Assembly: GCF_019216885.1 (NCBI RefSeq) | Contig: NZ_JAAQRC020000001.1 | Span: 1,922,001-1,986,000, forward strand | DNA length: 64,000 bases | Direction of reading: 5' to 3' | Source of the DNA: Methylobacterium sp. SyP6R | Lineage (GTDB): Bacteria; Pseudomonadota; Alphaproteobacteria; Rhizobiales; Beijerinckiaceae | Shown: positions 16,404 through 24,797 of the stretch, piece after piece | How the letters are laid out: each line of letters opens with the position of its first letter | Numbering within the stretch: the first letter of the stretch is position 1 | Program-made: the position numbers and the translations under genes | The notes under the pieces: model-generated | The model's input: the letters and a program-made list of their open reading frames with translations, nothing else | What the model was told of the DNA's origin: nothing | The model's database searches: none

Positions 16404-16483
16404 GCCTGCTGCGAACTAAGCCTGCTGCGAACTAAGCCTGCTGCGAACTAAGCCTGCTGCGAACTGAGTCTGCTGCGAACCGA
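16388..16483 (+). repeat. Six tandem 16-bp repeats overlapping a stop codon
   Basis: The unit GCCTGCTGCGAACTAA is present four times exactly, then twice with changes (TGA, then CGA at the end). The first unit encodes the last codons and the TAA of the DUF2147 gene; the others lie in its 3' region. Since 16 is not a multiple of three, the repeat spells stops in every frame and cannot have expanded as coding sequence. Confidence 0.95.
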
Positions 16484-16486
16484 GCC

Positions 16487-17158
16487 TCAACCCCGCGGGC
16501 CCGGAGCCTCCTCCGGGTCCGGCTTGAGCCGGAACCCGCGCTGCACGCCTGGACGGGCCTTCATCCTGTCGATCCAGGCGGCGACGTTCGGGAATGCGGC
16601 GATGTCCTGGCCCTGGCGCTCCCACATCTTGGCCCAGGGCAGGATCGCGATGTCGGCGATGGTGTACTCGTCACCTGCGACATGGGAATGGCGGCCGAGC
16701 TGGGCGTCGAGCGTGGCGTAGAGCCTCATTGTCGCGGCGGTGAAGCGCTCGACCGCGTAGGGGATTTTCTCCGAGGCGTAGATGCGGAAGTGGTGGGTCT
16801 GGCCCAGCGTCGGCCCGAAATTCGCCGCCTGCCAGAACAGCCAGATGTCGACCGAGATCCGGGCCCGCTCCTCCGACGGGTAGAACAGCCCGGTCTTGCG
16901 GCCGAGATATTGCAGGATGGCGTTCGATTCGAACACCGTGATCGGTGTGCCGCCGGGCCCGTCCGGATCGACGATGACCGGGATCTTGCCGTGCGGCGAC
17001 ACGGCCAGGAACTCGGGTGCGCTCTGCGCGCCCTTGCCGATGTTGACCGGGACCATGCGGTACGGCAGCCCGCATTCCTCCAGCATGATCGAGGCTTTCC
17101 AGCCGTTGGGCGTCGTCCAGTAATAGAGGTCGATCGGCGGCGTCGTCACGGCCGACAT
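16487..17158 (-). CDS. Glutathione S-transferase (Nu-class/YfcG-like)
   Basis: 223 residues from the ATG at 17156-17158. It has an N-terminal thioredoxin-like domain with YYWTTPNGWKASIMLEE (the TxN motif of Nu-class GSTs), cis-Pro in KIPVIVD, and ES in VFESNAILQYLG for glutathione binding. The all-helical C-terminal domain has the N-capping motif YTIADIAILPW. Enzymes of this class have disulfide-bond reductase activity towards glutathione mixed disulfides. Single gene; the frame extends far upstream, but without homology. Confidence 0.93.
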   Translation of the reverse strand: MSAVTTPPIDLYYWTTPNGWKASIMLEECGLPYRMVPVNIGKGAQSAPEFLAVSPHGKIPVIVDPDGPGGTPITVFESNAILQYLGRKTGLFYPSEERARISVDIWLFWQAANFGPTLGQTHHFRIYASEKIPYAVERFTAATMRLYATLDAQLGRHSHVAGDEYTIADIAILPWAKMWERQGQDIAAFPNVAAWIDRMKARPGVQRGFRLKPDPEEAPGPRG

Positions 17159-17448
17159 GCGGCTGGTCCTTCTCGCACGGCGGGGACGGGGCACGTCCGT
17201 CGCGCATCGGGCTTCAATGGCAGGTAAACAGGCCCGGGCCCACCCTGTACAGGGTGAAGGTTGTCTCAATCGACGATCTCGTGCCGGTCTTGCACCGGTG
17301 TCGCGGCTGCGAAACGGCCCGTAAGCCTTTTTCGGCTGGACGTCCTGCCTGCACGCCCGGCGTGCATCTATTGCCCTTGCGTCAGGGTGTGGCAGTCTCG
17401 GCCCCGCGCCGGCCGATCCCGTCGGCGCTCCCCCTACGAGCCCGCCCC

Positions 17449-17712
17449 ATGCCGTCTCCCCTCCTCCGCACCGTACTGGTGGCCCTTCTGGTCGCCGCGC
17501 CCGCCGCTTCGTTCGGCCAGAGCGCCGGACCGAATCCCGAACTCGCGCCGCGCCGGGAGCCCGGCCCTCGCGGCCTCGCTGCGCGCGAGCGCCAGCGCAA
17601 ATGCGGCGCCGAGTGGCGTGCCCTGCCCCCGGCGGACAAGGTGGCGCAGGGGCCGCGCTGGCCGCAATATTACAGCAAGTGCGTCCGCCGCCTGAAGGAG
17701 CAGCGCGCCTGA
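17449..17712 (+). CDS. Small secreted protein with Cys/Trp motif (PsiF-like)
   Basis: 87 residues with a signal peptide (LLRTVLVALLVAAPAASFG). The mature part has RQRKCGAEWRALP and RWPQYYSKCVRRLKEQ. This KCGAEW...WPQY..KC pattern is common in small exported proteins of Rhizobiales and recalls PsiF repeats; no biochemical role is established. The frame is longer upstream; the ATG at 17449 gives the complete signal peptide. An intrinsic terminator lies 210 bp beyond its stop. Confidence 0.75.
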   Translation: MPSPLLRTVLVALLVAAPAASFGQSAGPNPELAPRREPGPRGLAARERQRKCGAEWRALPPADKVAQGPRWPQYYSKCVRRLKEQRA

Positions 17713-17920
17713 CGCCGTCCGGCGAGACTTTGGGCGGGCCGCGAAGACCGCCATCGGCTATCCGCGCCCCGGATTCGCCGTGGCGCCTGATTTTGTTAGA
17801 ACTCAATCGCCGGGAATTTTTTACTCGGAAGATCCGTCAAATCCGAGGTCTGACAGTTGAATTCGACTTCTGGTGCTGATACAAAAAGACATCCTGAGTT
17901 TCGAGACCCAGGGCACCTGC

Positions 17921-17949
17921 AAGGCGCACTCCCCGAGTGCGCCTTTTTT
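17921..17949 (+). terminator. Strong intrinsic terminator, rightward
   Basis: Perfect 9-bp arms GGCGCACTC/GAGTGCGCC with a 3-base CCC loop, followed by TTTTTT. The nearest rightward gene ends 210 bp earlier. Confidence 0.88.
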
Positions 17950-17971
17950 CTTGTCTCTGTGCTGCGAGAAC

Positions 17972-18004
17972 GAAAAAGGGGCCCCGGCTTGCGCCGGGAT
18001 CCCC
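17972..18004 (-). terminator. Intrinsic terminator of the porin gene
   Basis: Leftward, GGGGATCCCGGC, loop, GCCGGGGCCCC, then TTTTT. It is 22 bp downstream of the porin stop codon. Confidence 0.85.
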
Positions 18005-18025
18005 GATTGTTCGACCTCGATGGTC

Positions 18026-19660
18026 TTAGAAGTCGCGCTGGACGCGCATGCGGATGTTGAACGTGTCGGCAGACTTGGCAGTCGGCAGCACCACGCCGGC
18101 GGCGTTGGTCGGCAGACCGGCGGCGTTCAGGCCCACCGGGACCTGGCCCGGAGCCTTGTTCTGGTCGACCACGGCGCCGCCCTTGAGGTCGACGCGGTTG
18201 TAGAGACCCTCGACGCCGATATCGAGATCCTTGACCGGCGACCAGATCAGGTTGGCGCCGACAACGATCTGGCTGGTGTCGCGCAGGGCGGCGCTGTAGG
18301 CGAAGGCGCCGGGGCTGTTGACCGGGTTGCCGAGGCCGTTGAAGTTCAGCGCGCCGAGCAGGTTGCGGCTGGTGCGGCCGAAGGTCATCTCGCCGTAGCT
18401 GCCGATGAACGCCGAACGCCACTCGGGGGTCCAGTAGTGGAGGTACGAACCGACGACCGTCCAGCTGGTCGACAGCTCCATCTTGCCGTTCACCGGGTTC
18501 ACCGCGGCATCGGCGAAGTAGCTGGCGAACTGCGCACCCTGGGTGTTGCCGGCGCTGACCGTGTAAGAGCCGATGTACGAGGAGTAGCCCGTGTAGAGCT
18601 GGGCGCCTTCGCCGTACGAACCCTGCAGGTACAGGGCGTCACCCGGAGCGATGAACGGCGTGTTGATCTTCAGACCACCCTGCACGGCCCAGCCGTACTC
18701 GGTGTTCACGCGGGGCGTAACGACAGAACCGGACGCGATGGTGCCGCCGGCGAAGTTCAGCACGCTCGAAGCGTTGCCGGCATTCAGCTCGTGCACGGCG
18801 GCAGAGAGCTGGGCCGAGCCCCAAGCGGCGTCGTAGCGCAGCGCGCCGACGAAGTCGGGCATACGCGAGGTCTGGCGCAGGTCGTAGAACGCCTCGCCGA
18901 TCGGCACGCCGGCCGCGTTGGTGGCGATGACCGGGCTCAGGTTGGCGGCCGCGGCGGTGAAGACCGCGAAGGAGCTCGCCGCGTTGCCGGCGGTGGCGGT
19001 GCCGAACAGCGGGGTCTTGCGGAAGATCGGATCTTCGACCGACAGCGTCGCCGAGAAGCCGTTCCCGAAGGTCGCGGTGTAGGCGAGCAGGTTGGTGGAG
19101 GAGACGTCCGAGCCCAGCGAGGTGCCGATGATCTCGAAGTCGTGGGCGTAGAAGTCGTAGAACGAGGCCGCACGACCGGCGGTGAGGCCGGCGAACTGGA
19201 TGAAGGCCTTGTCGACGTTCACGTATTGCTGCGAGCGACCGAAGGTGTCGACGCCCACGCCGCCGAAGCCGTTGGCGGCGCGGTTCTGGGTGCCCGAGGT
19301 GAGGTAGGCGCCGGTCCGCGAGGCGAGCTCGAAGCGCACGAAGGCGCGGAGCGTGCCGTAGGCGGTCTGGGTGCGGGCGTCGAGGTTGAGGCGGCCGAGG
19401 CCGCGGTAACCCATCAGGTCGCCGTTGTTGCCCGAGCGCGAGTAGCCCTGCGAGTAGCCGGCTTCGAAGCGGGCGCGGCCGGAGACGCGCAGGCACGTAT
19501 CGGTGCCGGGGATGAAGAAGAAGCCGGCACCATAGGCCGAGCAGACACGAACGTACTCGACCGGCGCAGCCTTCTTGATCGGCAGATCGGCGGCTTGCGC
19601 ACCGGCAACGACGGTCAGGCCAGCGGCCGAACCGAGCAGAAGGCTCTTAACGAGCTTCAT
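18026..19660 (-). CDS. Rhizobial-type trimeric porin
   Basis: 544 residues from MKLVKSLLLGSAAG with a signal peptide ending AQAA|DLP. The mature N-terminus has the family's CSAYG and DTCLRVSG Cys pair and the protein ends in Phe (VQRDF), as expected for BAM substrates. Alternating Gly/aromatic strands throughout (RARFEAGY, MGYRGLGRLNLDARTQTAYG, GVEGLYNRVDL) indicate a 16-strand barrel. It forms water-filled outer-membrane channels for small solutes. Base composition and codon bias suggest high expression. A leftward terminator follows, and a long A+T-rich upstream region precedes it. Confidence 0.95.
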   Translation of the reverse strand: MKLVKSLLLGSAAGLTVVAGAQAADLPIKKAAPVEYVRVCSAYGAGFFFIPGTDTCLRVSGRARFEAGYSQGYSRSGNNGDLMGYRGLGRLNLDARTQTAYGTLRAFVRFELASRTGAYLTSGTQNRAANGFGGVGVDTFGRSQQYVNVDKAFIQFAGLTAGRAASFYDFYAHDFEIIGTSLGSDVSSTNLLAYTATFGNGFSATLSVEDPIFRKTPLFGTATAGNAASSFAVFTAAAANLSPVIATNAAGVPIGEAFYDLRQTSRMPDFVGALRYDAAWGSAQLSAAVHELNAGNASSVLNFAGGTIASGSVVTPRVNTEYGWAVQGGLKINTPFIAPGDALYLQGSYGEGAQLYTGYSSYIGSYTVSAGNTQGAQFASYFADAAVNPVNGKMELSTSWTVVGSYLHYWTPEWRSAFIGSYGEMTFGRTSRNLLGALNFNGLGNPVNSPGAFAYSAALRDTSQIVVGANLIWSPVKDLDIGVEGLYNRVDLKGGAVVDQNKAPGQVPVGLNAAGLPTNAAGVVLPTAKSADTFNIRMRVQRDF

Positions 19661-20821
19661 GGAGACCTCCAAGATTTCGGACCCGAAAGGGGTGAACGAC
19701 TCTGTTCCGAAGACCTCTTCGGCCTCGAGACCATGTCCCTCTTATGCCCCCGAAGATTCGGCCACCGCACGGGTTCGGCCGAACCGCACCCGACTTCGTT
19801 CGGTGCGAGGGAACAATCTTTCATGACGCTGAGTTGATCAATCTTATCCAAGTTCTAACAGTCTGCCAAGACCGCCTTGTTCGGAGATTGTGGCAGAATC
19901 ACCACATTGTGACTACGGAACCCTATAGATTATTGTTTAGAACTAACAAAAATCTCAAGAACTTACAAGCGACGGCTGATTTTATCTCTGCGTCATTTTC
20001 TTAGGCTAACAAAGCAGAAAAAAATAAAAATTTCCATGATATAAATCTACCATATTATGTTAGAGCAATGATTTATATTTGTTATCGATATTATTTTTGG
20101 GTATAAAACGTATCTGAATGGTTTCTGTGTGTTTTTCCAGTGGCGCATCGCAGCAGATATATTCGATCTCCCGGGTCCGCCCGATTGGACCGGAGGGGCG
20201 ACCGCTCGTGGCGCATCCCGCTTCCTCTCGGCGCGGCAGGGCGTCGGTATCGATCCGGCGGTCGCCAATCGGGGGCGGCTCTCGACGAGGGACTGGACCT
20301 GGGACAGCCGCAGCCGGCGGCCTGGAGCATCCGATGGGGGCCGATCGTCCCGGACGGCATGTGGGCGAGATCGATCGTGTCGGACCTCGCGCCCCGGGGC
20401 ATGCGGTGGTGGGTTTCCCGGTCGCCGCTCGCTGCTTTTTTCCGACCTTCGCCACGGCGACTGGCGCCTCGACGGCGATGGGCCGCCACTCTGGCGATAC
20501 GGGCGGCAACTCCACTGCAATCGATCGCGGCGGAGCCGACCGCCGCCGAGAGTCGGATCGCGACGCCGTTCGTCGAGCGGGGCGGGCCCGAGATGCCGGG
20601 AAGACCCGGGATCCGTCGGGAGGAGCGGAGGATCAGCCTCCGTATCGGCTCGACGTTTCGTCAAACCGCCTCGCGTCCACGAGGCCGCCACGAATCCCTC
20701 TACGACGCCCGCCGATCCGCTCCCGCCTTGCCCAGGGACGGCCGCTTGCCATCAGTTTCGAGTTATTCTAATTGAAAGGTGGCGCGTCCGGGCGACGGAC
20801 CGGCGGACGGGAGAAACGACG
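19661..20821. other. Long A+T-rich upstream region of the porin gene, no gene recognised
   Basis: About 1.16 kb. The part from 19840 to 20110 is strongly A+T-rich for this genome and probably contains the leftward porin promoter and a long 5' leader. From 20130 to 20770 several ORFs of 130-300 codons are open on both strands, but none has a signal peptide, a recognisable motif or a consistent start. I regard them as random high-GC frames. Confidence 0.5.
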
Positions 20822-21031
20822 ATGGCGATCACCCAAGGTGCGGCCTGCAACAGCTGCCGCTACTTCGACGACCACAAGCTCAACGGTGCCGCCGCCACGG
20901 GCGACCAGGGCCTGTGCCGCTACAACCCGCCGGTGAGCCAGCCGGAGCCGCAGGGCCATGGCCTGTGGCCGGTCGTCGCCGGTCAGGATTGGTGCGGCCA
21001 CTTCACCGCCGAACAGACCGCAGCCGAGTAA
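20822..21031 (+). CDS. Small four-cysteine protein of unknown function
   Basis: 69 residues: CNSCRYFDDH near the N-terminus, GLCRYNPP in the middle and WPVVAGQDWCGHF near the end. The C-x2-C ... C ... C pattern with WCGHF suggests a small zinc or iron-binding fold, a type seen in many proteobacterial genomes and some phages. A GGGAG-like ribosome-binding site lies about 10 bases before the ATG. It is cytoplasmic (no signal peptide). A rightward terminator follows. Confidence 0.75.
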   Translation: MAITQGAACNSCRYFDDHKLNGAAATGDQGLCRYNPPVSQPEPQGHGLWPVVAGQDWCGHFTAEQTAAE

Positions 21032-21090
21032 TCCGGTCGCGCGATCAGGCCGGTTCCCCCACGGGCCCGGGCCGTCTCTGAAGGTTTCCG

Positions 21091-21121
21091 TCCCCCTTTC
21101 CCGCTGGAGAGGGGGATTTTT
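21091..21121 (+). terminator. Intrinsic terminator after the four-cysteine protein gene
   Basis: TCCCCCTTTCC and GGAGAGGGGGA pair with one mismatch around a short loop and are followed by TTTTT. Located 60 bp after the stop. Confidence 0.75.
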
Positions 21122-21285
21122 CACGTGCATGCGGCGTCGCCGAATGTTTCGTCCAGTCCGGCGGACGAAACACGATGGGCCCCGCCTGCCCCGAATCGGC
21201 AATCCGACGCAAAATCGCGGACATGCACCGCGCCTATACCGCCGCTCACAAGAGCCCGGAGACAACGGGCGGCGCGGAGGCGAAG

Positions 21286-21648
21286 ATGATTGTGGCGCGG
21301 GTGATCCTGATGAGCGCGATGCTGACGGCCGGCATCGTCGAGGTGACGAAGACGAGCGTTCCTCATCTGGCTAAGGAGGCGCGCAAGGCGGCCCCGGTCG
21401 AGGCGCCCGTGAATGCTCCCTTGAATGCTCCCTTGAATGCTCCCTTGAATGCTCCCTTGAATGCTCCCTTGGCGACCCCGGTCTCGACGGCGCCTGTCGA
21501 TCCTGTCTGCACGCAGGCGGCCTGGCCCTACCGCCCCGGATCCTGCCTGCAGCCGGAGGGCGCCGTGCCGCGCCGGCCGGTCCGGATGATCGAGGAGGGG
21601 CGCCCGGCCGCCCCGGCCCGGATGCCGGGCCGGGTCTCGGTCGGCTGA
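21286..21648 (+). CDS. Small exported protein with NAPL repeats and a WPY/Cys tail
   Basis: 120 residues from the ATG at 21286 (an upstream ATG at 21175 adds 37 residues without signal character). A hydrophobic N-terminus (MIVARVILMSAMLTAG) is followed by five NAPL units encoded by a 12-bp tandem repeat. A C-terminal motif, CTQAAWPYRPGSCLQ, follows. The WPY between two Cys recurs in short exported proteins of Rhizobiales. Function unknown. The repeat looks like a flexible linker between membrane anchor and Cys motif. Confidence 0.65.
   Translation: MIVARVILMSAMLTAGIVEVTKTSVPHLAKEARKAAPVEAPVNAPLNAPLNAPLNAPLNAPLATPVSTAPVDPVCTQAAWPYRPGSCLQPEGAVPRRPVRMIEEGRPAAPARMPGRVSVG
21409..21468 (+). repeat. 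Five tandem 12-bp repeats (coding)
   Basis: The unit TTGAATGCTCCC is present four times exactly, after a first copy beginning GTG. It is in frame and gives LNAP/NAPL. Exact identity at the DNA level indicates recent slippage expansion. Confidence 0.95.
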
Positions 21649-21690
21649 TGCGCCGGACCATGCGACGAGGCCGCCCACCGCGAGACGATC

Positions 21691-21963
21691 ATGCCGCATT
21701 TCAGCGCCGATCTCCTGGATGCGCTCCTGGACGGCGATCTCGCGGAGCTGGAGGCTTTGCGCTCCTTGCTCGGCGCGGGACCCGAACGCTGCACCGGCTG
21801 CCGGCCGGCGCCCCTGCCCGTCGCCTCTCCGGCGGACCAGGTCCCGGCGGGTCAGGCCCGGCCGAGGCGGCAGGCTGTCGGGGCGCGGGCGACGAAACGC
21901 CGTCCGGGCCCGGTCTCCCGGGCGCCCGAGCGCACGGCCTCGCGGCCGCCGATGCCGGGGTGA
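21691..21963 (+). CDS. Hypothetical small protein
   Basis: A 90-residue ORF with an acidic N-terminal helix (MPHFSADLLDALLDGDLAELEAL), a CTGC pair and a basic, Pro/Arg-rich tail. The composition change from helix to disordered basic tail is plausible for a small protein, but there is no strong ribosome-binding site and no family is recognised. Could be spurious. Confidence 0.35.
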   Translation: MPHFSADLLDALLDGDLAELEALRSLLGAGPERCTGCRPAPLPVASPADQVPAGQARPRRQAVGARATKRRPGPVSRAPERTASRPPMPG

Positions 21964-22039
21964 GGCGGCCGACATCCGCCGTGCTGGCAGACCTTGAAAT
22001 TTAATGCATAGTCGGCCCCCGCGGCGAAACGGGACCACG

Positions 22040-24490
22040 ATGCGGGTCGGCCACAAGATCTTCCTGGTCGGCGGTCTGCCGATCGCCATCGCGGCGCTGA
22101 TCGCGCTCGCGGGCTGGCTCCTGCTCGCCCAGGCCGAGAAGGCCCGCGACGGGGCGGTGCTGGCCGGCGCGATCTACCGCACCCTGACCCTGTCGACTAC
22201 GGTGCGCGACGAGTTCCTGACCGCGCGCCCGGCCGAGCGCACCGACCATGCCGAGCGCTTCGCCCGCCTGACCGCGGAATCCGCCGGCTCCCTCGACGAC
22301 CTGCGCCGCTTCGCCCGCACCCCGGACCAGGCGGCCCGCATCGAGGCGGCCCGGGCGGCGCTCAAGGATTCGATCGAGCAGATGCAGGCCCTGGTGCGGA
22401 TCACCCGGGAGAATGACGGGCTGATCGCCGAGATGGCGGCCCGGGCCGACGCCCTGGTGAGTCTCGCCGATCAGGCCCGGGACCGCCAGCGCGCCGCCAA
22501 CACCGATCTCGTCGTCTCCCTCACCGACAAGGCCCGGACCCTGCGCCAGGTCCGCGACGTGGTCGGCGCCGTCAACGAGCTGCGCGCCCTGGTGGCGGAG
22601 ACGGAGATCGAGGCCTTGCGCGGGGCCGGCCCCGCGCCATCATCCTCATCCGGAACCGGCGGGGCCGGCCCCGCGCCATCGTCCTCATCCGGAACCGGCG
22701 AGGCCGGCCCCACGCCGTCTCCTCCGCGATCCGCCGGCCCGCCGCCCTCGATGGTCCAGGTGCGCAACGCCGCCCGCGACCTCGCGGCGGCGCTGAAGGG
22801 GGACGGACGCGAGCGCGAGGCGGAGGAACTCCTGATCCTGACCGCCGCCTACGAGGCCTGGCGCGGATCCGAGGAGCCGCACCCCTTCGCGGCGGGGGGC
22901 ATCGTGTCGGACCCCGCGCCGCTCCCCTCCCCGGTCAACGTCCTCGACGAGTGGTGCGAGCGGGTCCTCAAGATCGACGGGTCGGCCCAGCGCGCCCTGC
23001 ACGAGGAGGTCACGCAGCTCCTCTCCTACGCGGTCCAGGCCAACGAGACCGAGCAGGCGACCCAGAACATCGCGCTCGAGACCCTCAAGCTCGGCCAGCG
23101 CACCGCCGAAGCCCTGCGCCGGCGCGACGTCCCGGCGGTGGCCGCGATGCTGGAGGACGGTCAGCGCCTGTCCGAGACCGCCGCGGCGCTGCCGATCTCG
23201 CCGCTGATCCAGGGCGAGATGATCGAGGCCATCGACGGCTGGCGCGAGCGCCTGGGCACCACGGTCGAGGGCCTGCGCCGGCAGAACGACGGCATCGCCG
23301 CGATGGACGGCCTCGCCGCGGCGATCGGCGAGACCGCCCGGAGCCTCAACGAGATCTTCATCGACGATGCCGATCGCCTCGGCACCTTCCTGTTGCGCCT
23401 GCTGCTCGTCGGCGCCGGGGCCGGCCTGGTGATCGGCTCGACGGTGGGCCTCGCGGCGGCTGGCTCGATCACCGCGCCCCTGCGCCAGCTCCAGCGCAGC
23501 ATGCTGGCGCTCGCCGCCGATCCGGCCCGCCGCGACGTCGGGGCCGAGGTCGGGCGCCGCCGCGACGAGCTCGGCGACATGGCCCGGGCGACCGCGATGT
23601 TCGTCGACGAGATCGGCCGGCGCGAGCGGGCGCTCAGGCGGGCCAAGGAGGAGGCCGACCGGACGCTCGCCGAATTGCGCCAGACCCAGTCCGACCTGAT
23701 CCAGGCGGAGAAGCTCGCCTCGCTCGGCCAGCTCGTCGCCGGGGTGGCGCACGAGATCAACACGCCGCTCGGCATCGCGCTCACCACCGCGACCCTCGTG
23801 CGCGACGAGGCGCGCGACTTCGGCGAGGTGGCGAAGACCGGGCAGCTCTCGCGCTCGCGCCTCTCCCATTTCGTCGACCGGATGCAGGAGGGCTCGCACC
23901 TGCTCACCGCCAACCTCGCCCGGGCCGCGGATCTCGTCCACAGCTTCAAGCAGGTCGCGGTCGACCGGGTGAGCGACGAGCACCGCCGCTTCTCTTTGCG
24001 CGAGTGGCTGGGGGAATTGCTGCGCAGCCTCGGGCCGCTGCTGCGGCGCGGCGGGCACCGCCTCGACCTCGATGCCGGCGAGGAGGTCGAGGTCGATACC
24101 CATCCCGGAGCGCTGGCTCAGGTCATCACCAACCTGGTCAAGAACGCGGTGGTGCACGCCTTCGCCGACGGGACGCCGGGACGCATCGTCGTCGCGGTGA
24201 CCCATGAGGGCGGATGGGTGCGCCTCGAGGTGCGCGACGACGGGCGCGGCATCGCGGCGGCGGACCGGGAACGCATCTTCGATCCGTTCTTCACCACCGC
24301 CCGCCACCGCGGCAGCTCGGGCTTGGGCATGCACATCGTCTACAATCTCGTCACCGGGCAGCTGCAGGGGCGCATCGCGGTGGAGAGCCGGGAGGGCAGC
24401 GGCACCCTGGTGCGGGTCGAGTTCCCAGCCTGCCTCGCGCCGGCGGCGCCCGTCCGGGCGGGCGCGGAGAGCCGGGTGGCGGCGCAGTGA
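22040..24490 (+). CDS. Membrane sensor histidine kinase (orphan)
   Basis: 816 residues. TM1 about 7-31, a large periplasmic helical sensor domain to about 450, TM2 about 452-478, HAMP, a short coiled coil, and a HisKA-like domain with the H-box LASLGQLVAGVAHEIN. The HATPase domain has N-box NLVKNAVVHAF, G1 DDGRGIAAADRERIFDPFF and G2 GSSGLGMHI. This is the C4-dicarboxylate/NtrB-type group in which the phosphorylated His precedes EIN. No response regulator is adjacent. Around residues 195-232 a tandem repeat of GAGPAPSSSSGTG interrupts the sensor domain. ATG at 22040 chosen because TM1 follows directly. Confidence 0.92.
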   Translation: MRVGHKIFLVGGLPIAIAALIALAGWLLLAQAEKARDGAVLAGAIYRTLTLSTTVRDEFLTARPAERTDHAERFARLTAESAGSLDDLRRFARTPDQAARIEAARAALKDSIEQMQALVRITRENDGLIAEMAARADALVSLADQARDRQRAANTDLVVSLTDKARTLRQVRDVVGAVNELRALVAETEIEALRGAGPAPSSSSGTGGAGPAPSSSSGTGEAGPTPSPPRSAGPPPSMVQVRNAARDLAAALKGDGREREAEELLILTAAYEAWRGSEEPHPFAAGGIVSDPAPLPSPVNVLDEWCERVLKIDGSAQRALHEEVTQLLSYAVQANETEQATQNIALETLKLGQRTAEALRRRDVPAVAAMLEDGQRLSETAAALPISPLIQGEMIEAIDGWRERLGTTVEGLRRQNDGIAAMDGLAAAIGETARSLNEIFIDDADRLGTFLLRLLLVGAGAGLVIGSTVGLAAAGSITAPLRQLQRSMLALAADPARRDVGAEVGRRRDELGDMARATAMFVDEIGRRERALRRAKEEADRTLAELRQTQSDLIQAEKLASLGQLVAGVAHEINTPLGIALTTATLVRDEARDFGEVAKTGQLSRSRLSHFVDRMQEGSHLLTANLARAADLVHSFKQVAVDRVSDEHRRFSLREWLGELLRSLGPLLRRGGHRLDLDAGEEVEVDTHPGALAQVITNLVKNAVVHAFADGTPGRIVVAVTHEGGWVRLEVRDDGRGIAAADRERIFDPFFTTARHRGSSGLGMHIVYNLVTGQLQGRIAVESREGSGTLVRVEFPACLAPAAPVRAGAESRVAAQ
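22622..22717 (+). repeat. 39-bp tandem repeat inside the histidine kinase gene
   Basis: Two copies differ by one base and a partial third copy follows. In frame, encoding GAGPAPSSSSGTG. The Pro/Ser/Gly linker sits in the periplasmic part of the sensor between two helical segments. Confidence 0.93.
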
Positions 24491-24576
24491 GGTGTGGGGT
24501 AGATCAAGGGAAAATTTCTTGTCGATGGGGATTGCGAGCCTGTTCGGCCAATCAATTTCATTCATCCCACCTGCGA

Positions 24577-24695
24577 CCTCATCCTGAAGTGTCAGTCGAT
24601 TGTAGATCGACTGACCTCGAAGGAGGGCTCCAGATGCCGCCGAGACTTCCGGAGCCCTCCTTCGAGGCTCCTTTCAGTCGCACCTCAGGATGAGG
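24577..24695. repeat. Dispersed inverted repeat (CTCGAAGGAGGGCTCC type), copy 2
   Basis: A long palindrome: CCTCATCCTGAAGTG and CACCTCAGGATGAGG at the ends, with CTCGAAGGAGGGCTCC and GGAGCCCTCCTTCGAG near the centre as perfect 16-bp arms. It fills most of the 307-bp gap between the histidine kinase and the substrate-binding protein genes. Confidence 0.85.
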
Positions 24696-24797
24696 TTGCG
24701 GGTGAGAGAGAAAAACCCATGCGATGTTGCGATTGCCGATTAAAAAAGCTCTAAGTCTATCGGACAAGTCAAGCAGACTCTGACAACCGGTACGGCC

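Larger units (their letters stand above)
17713..18025. other. Intergenic region with two convergent terminators
   Basis: 313 bp with no protein-coding gene. It holds a rightward terminator (17921-17949) and the leftward porin terminator (17972-18004). The stretch 17790-17920 is A+T-richer than its surroundings and might encode a small RNA ending at the rightward terminator, or be the 3' UTR of the small secreted protein gene. Confidence 0.5.

Noticed and set aside
17790-17950. tRNA or tmRNA gene
   Set aside because: No cloverleaf, T-loop or CCA-like end could be found; only a terminator hairpin is clear.
20047-20775. Several ORFs of 130-300 codons on both strands
   Set aside because: Overlapping open frames without motifs, signal peptides or ribosome-binding sites; expected by chance at this G+C.
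22685-24565. 626-codon minus-strand ORF
   Set aside because: Shadow of the histidine kinase gene, which has complete H, N and G boxes on the plus strand.
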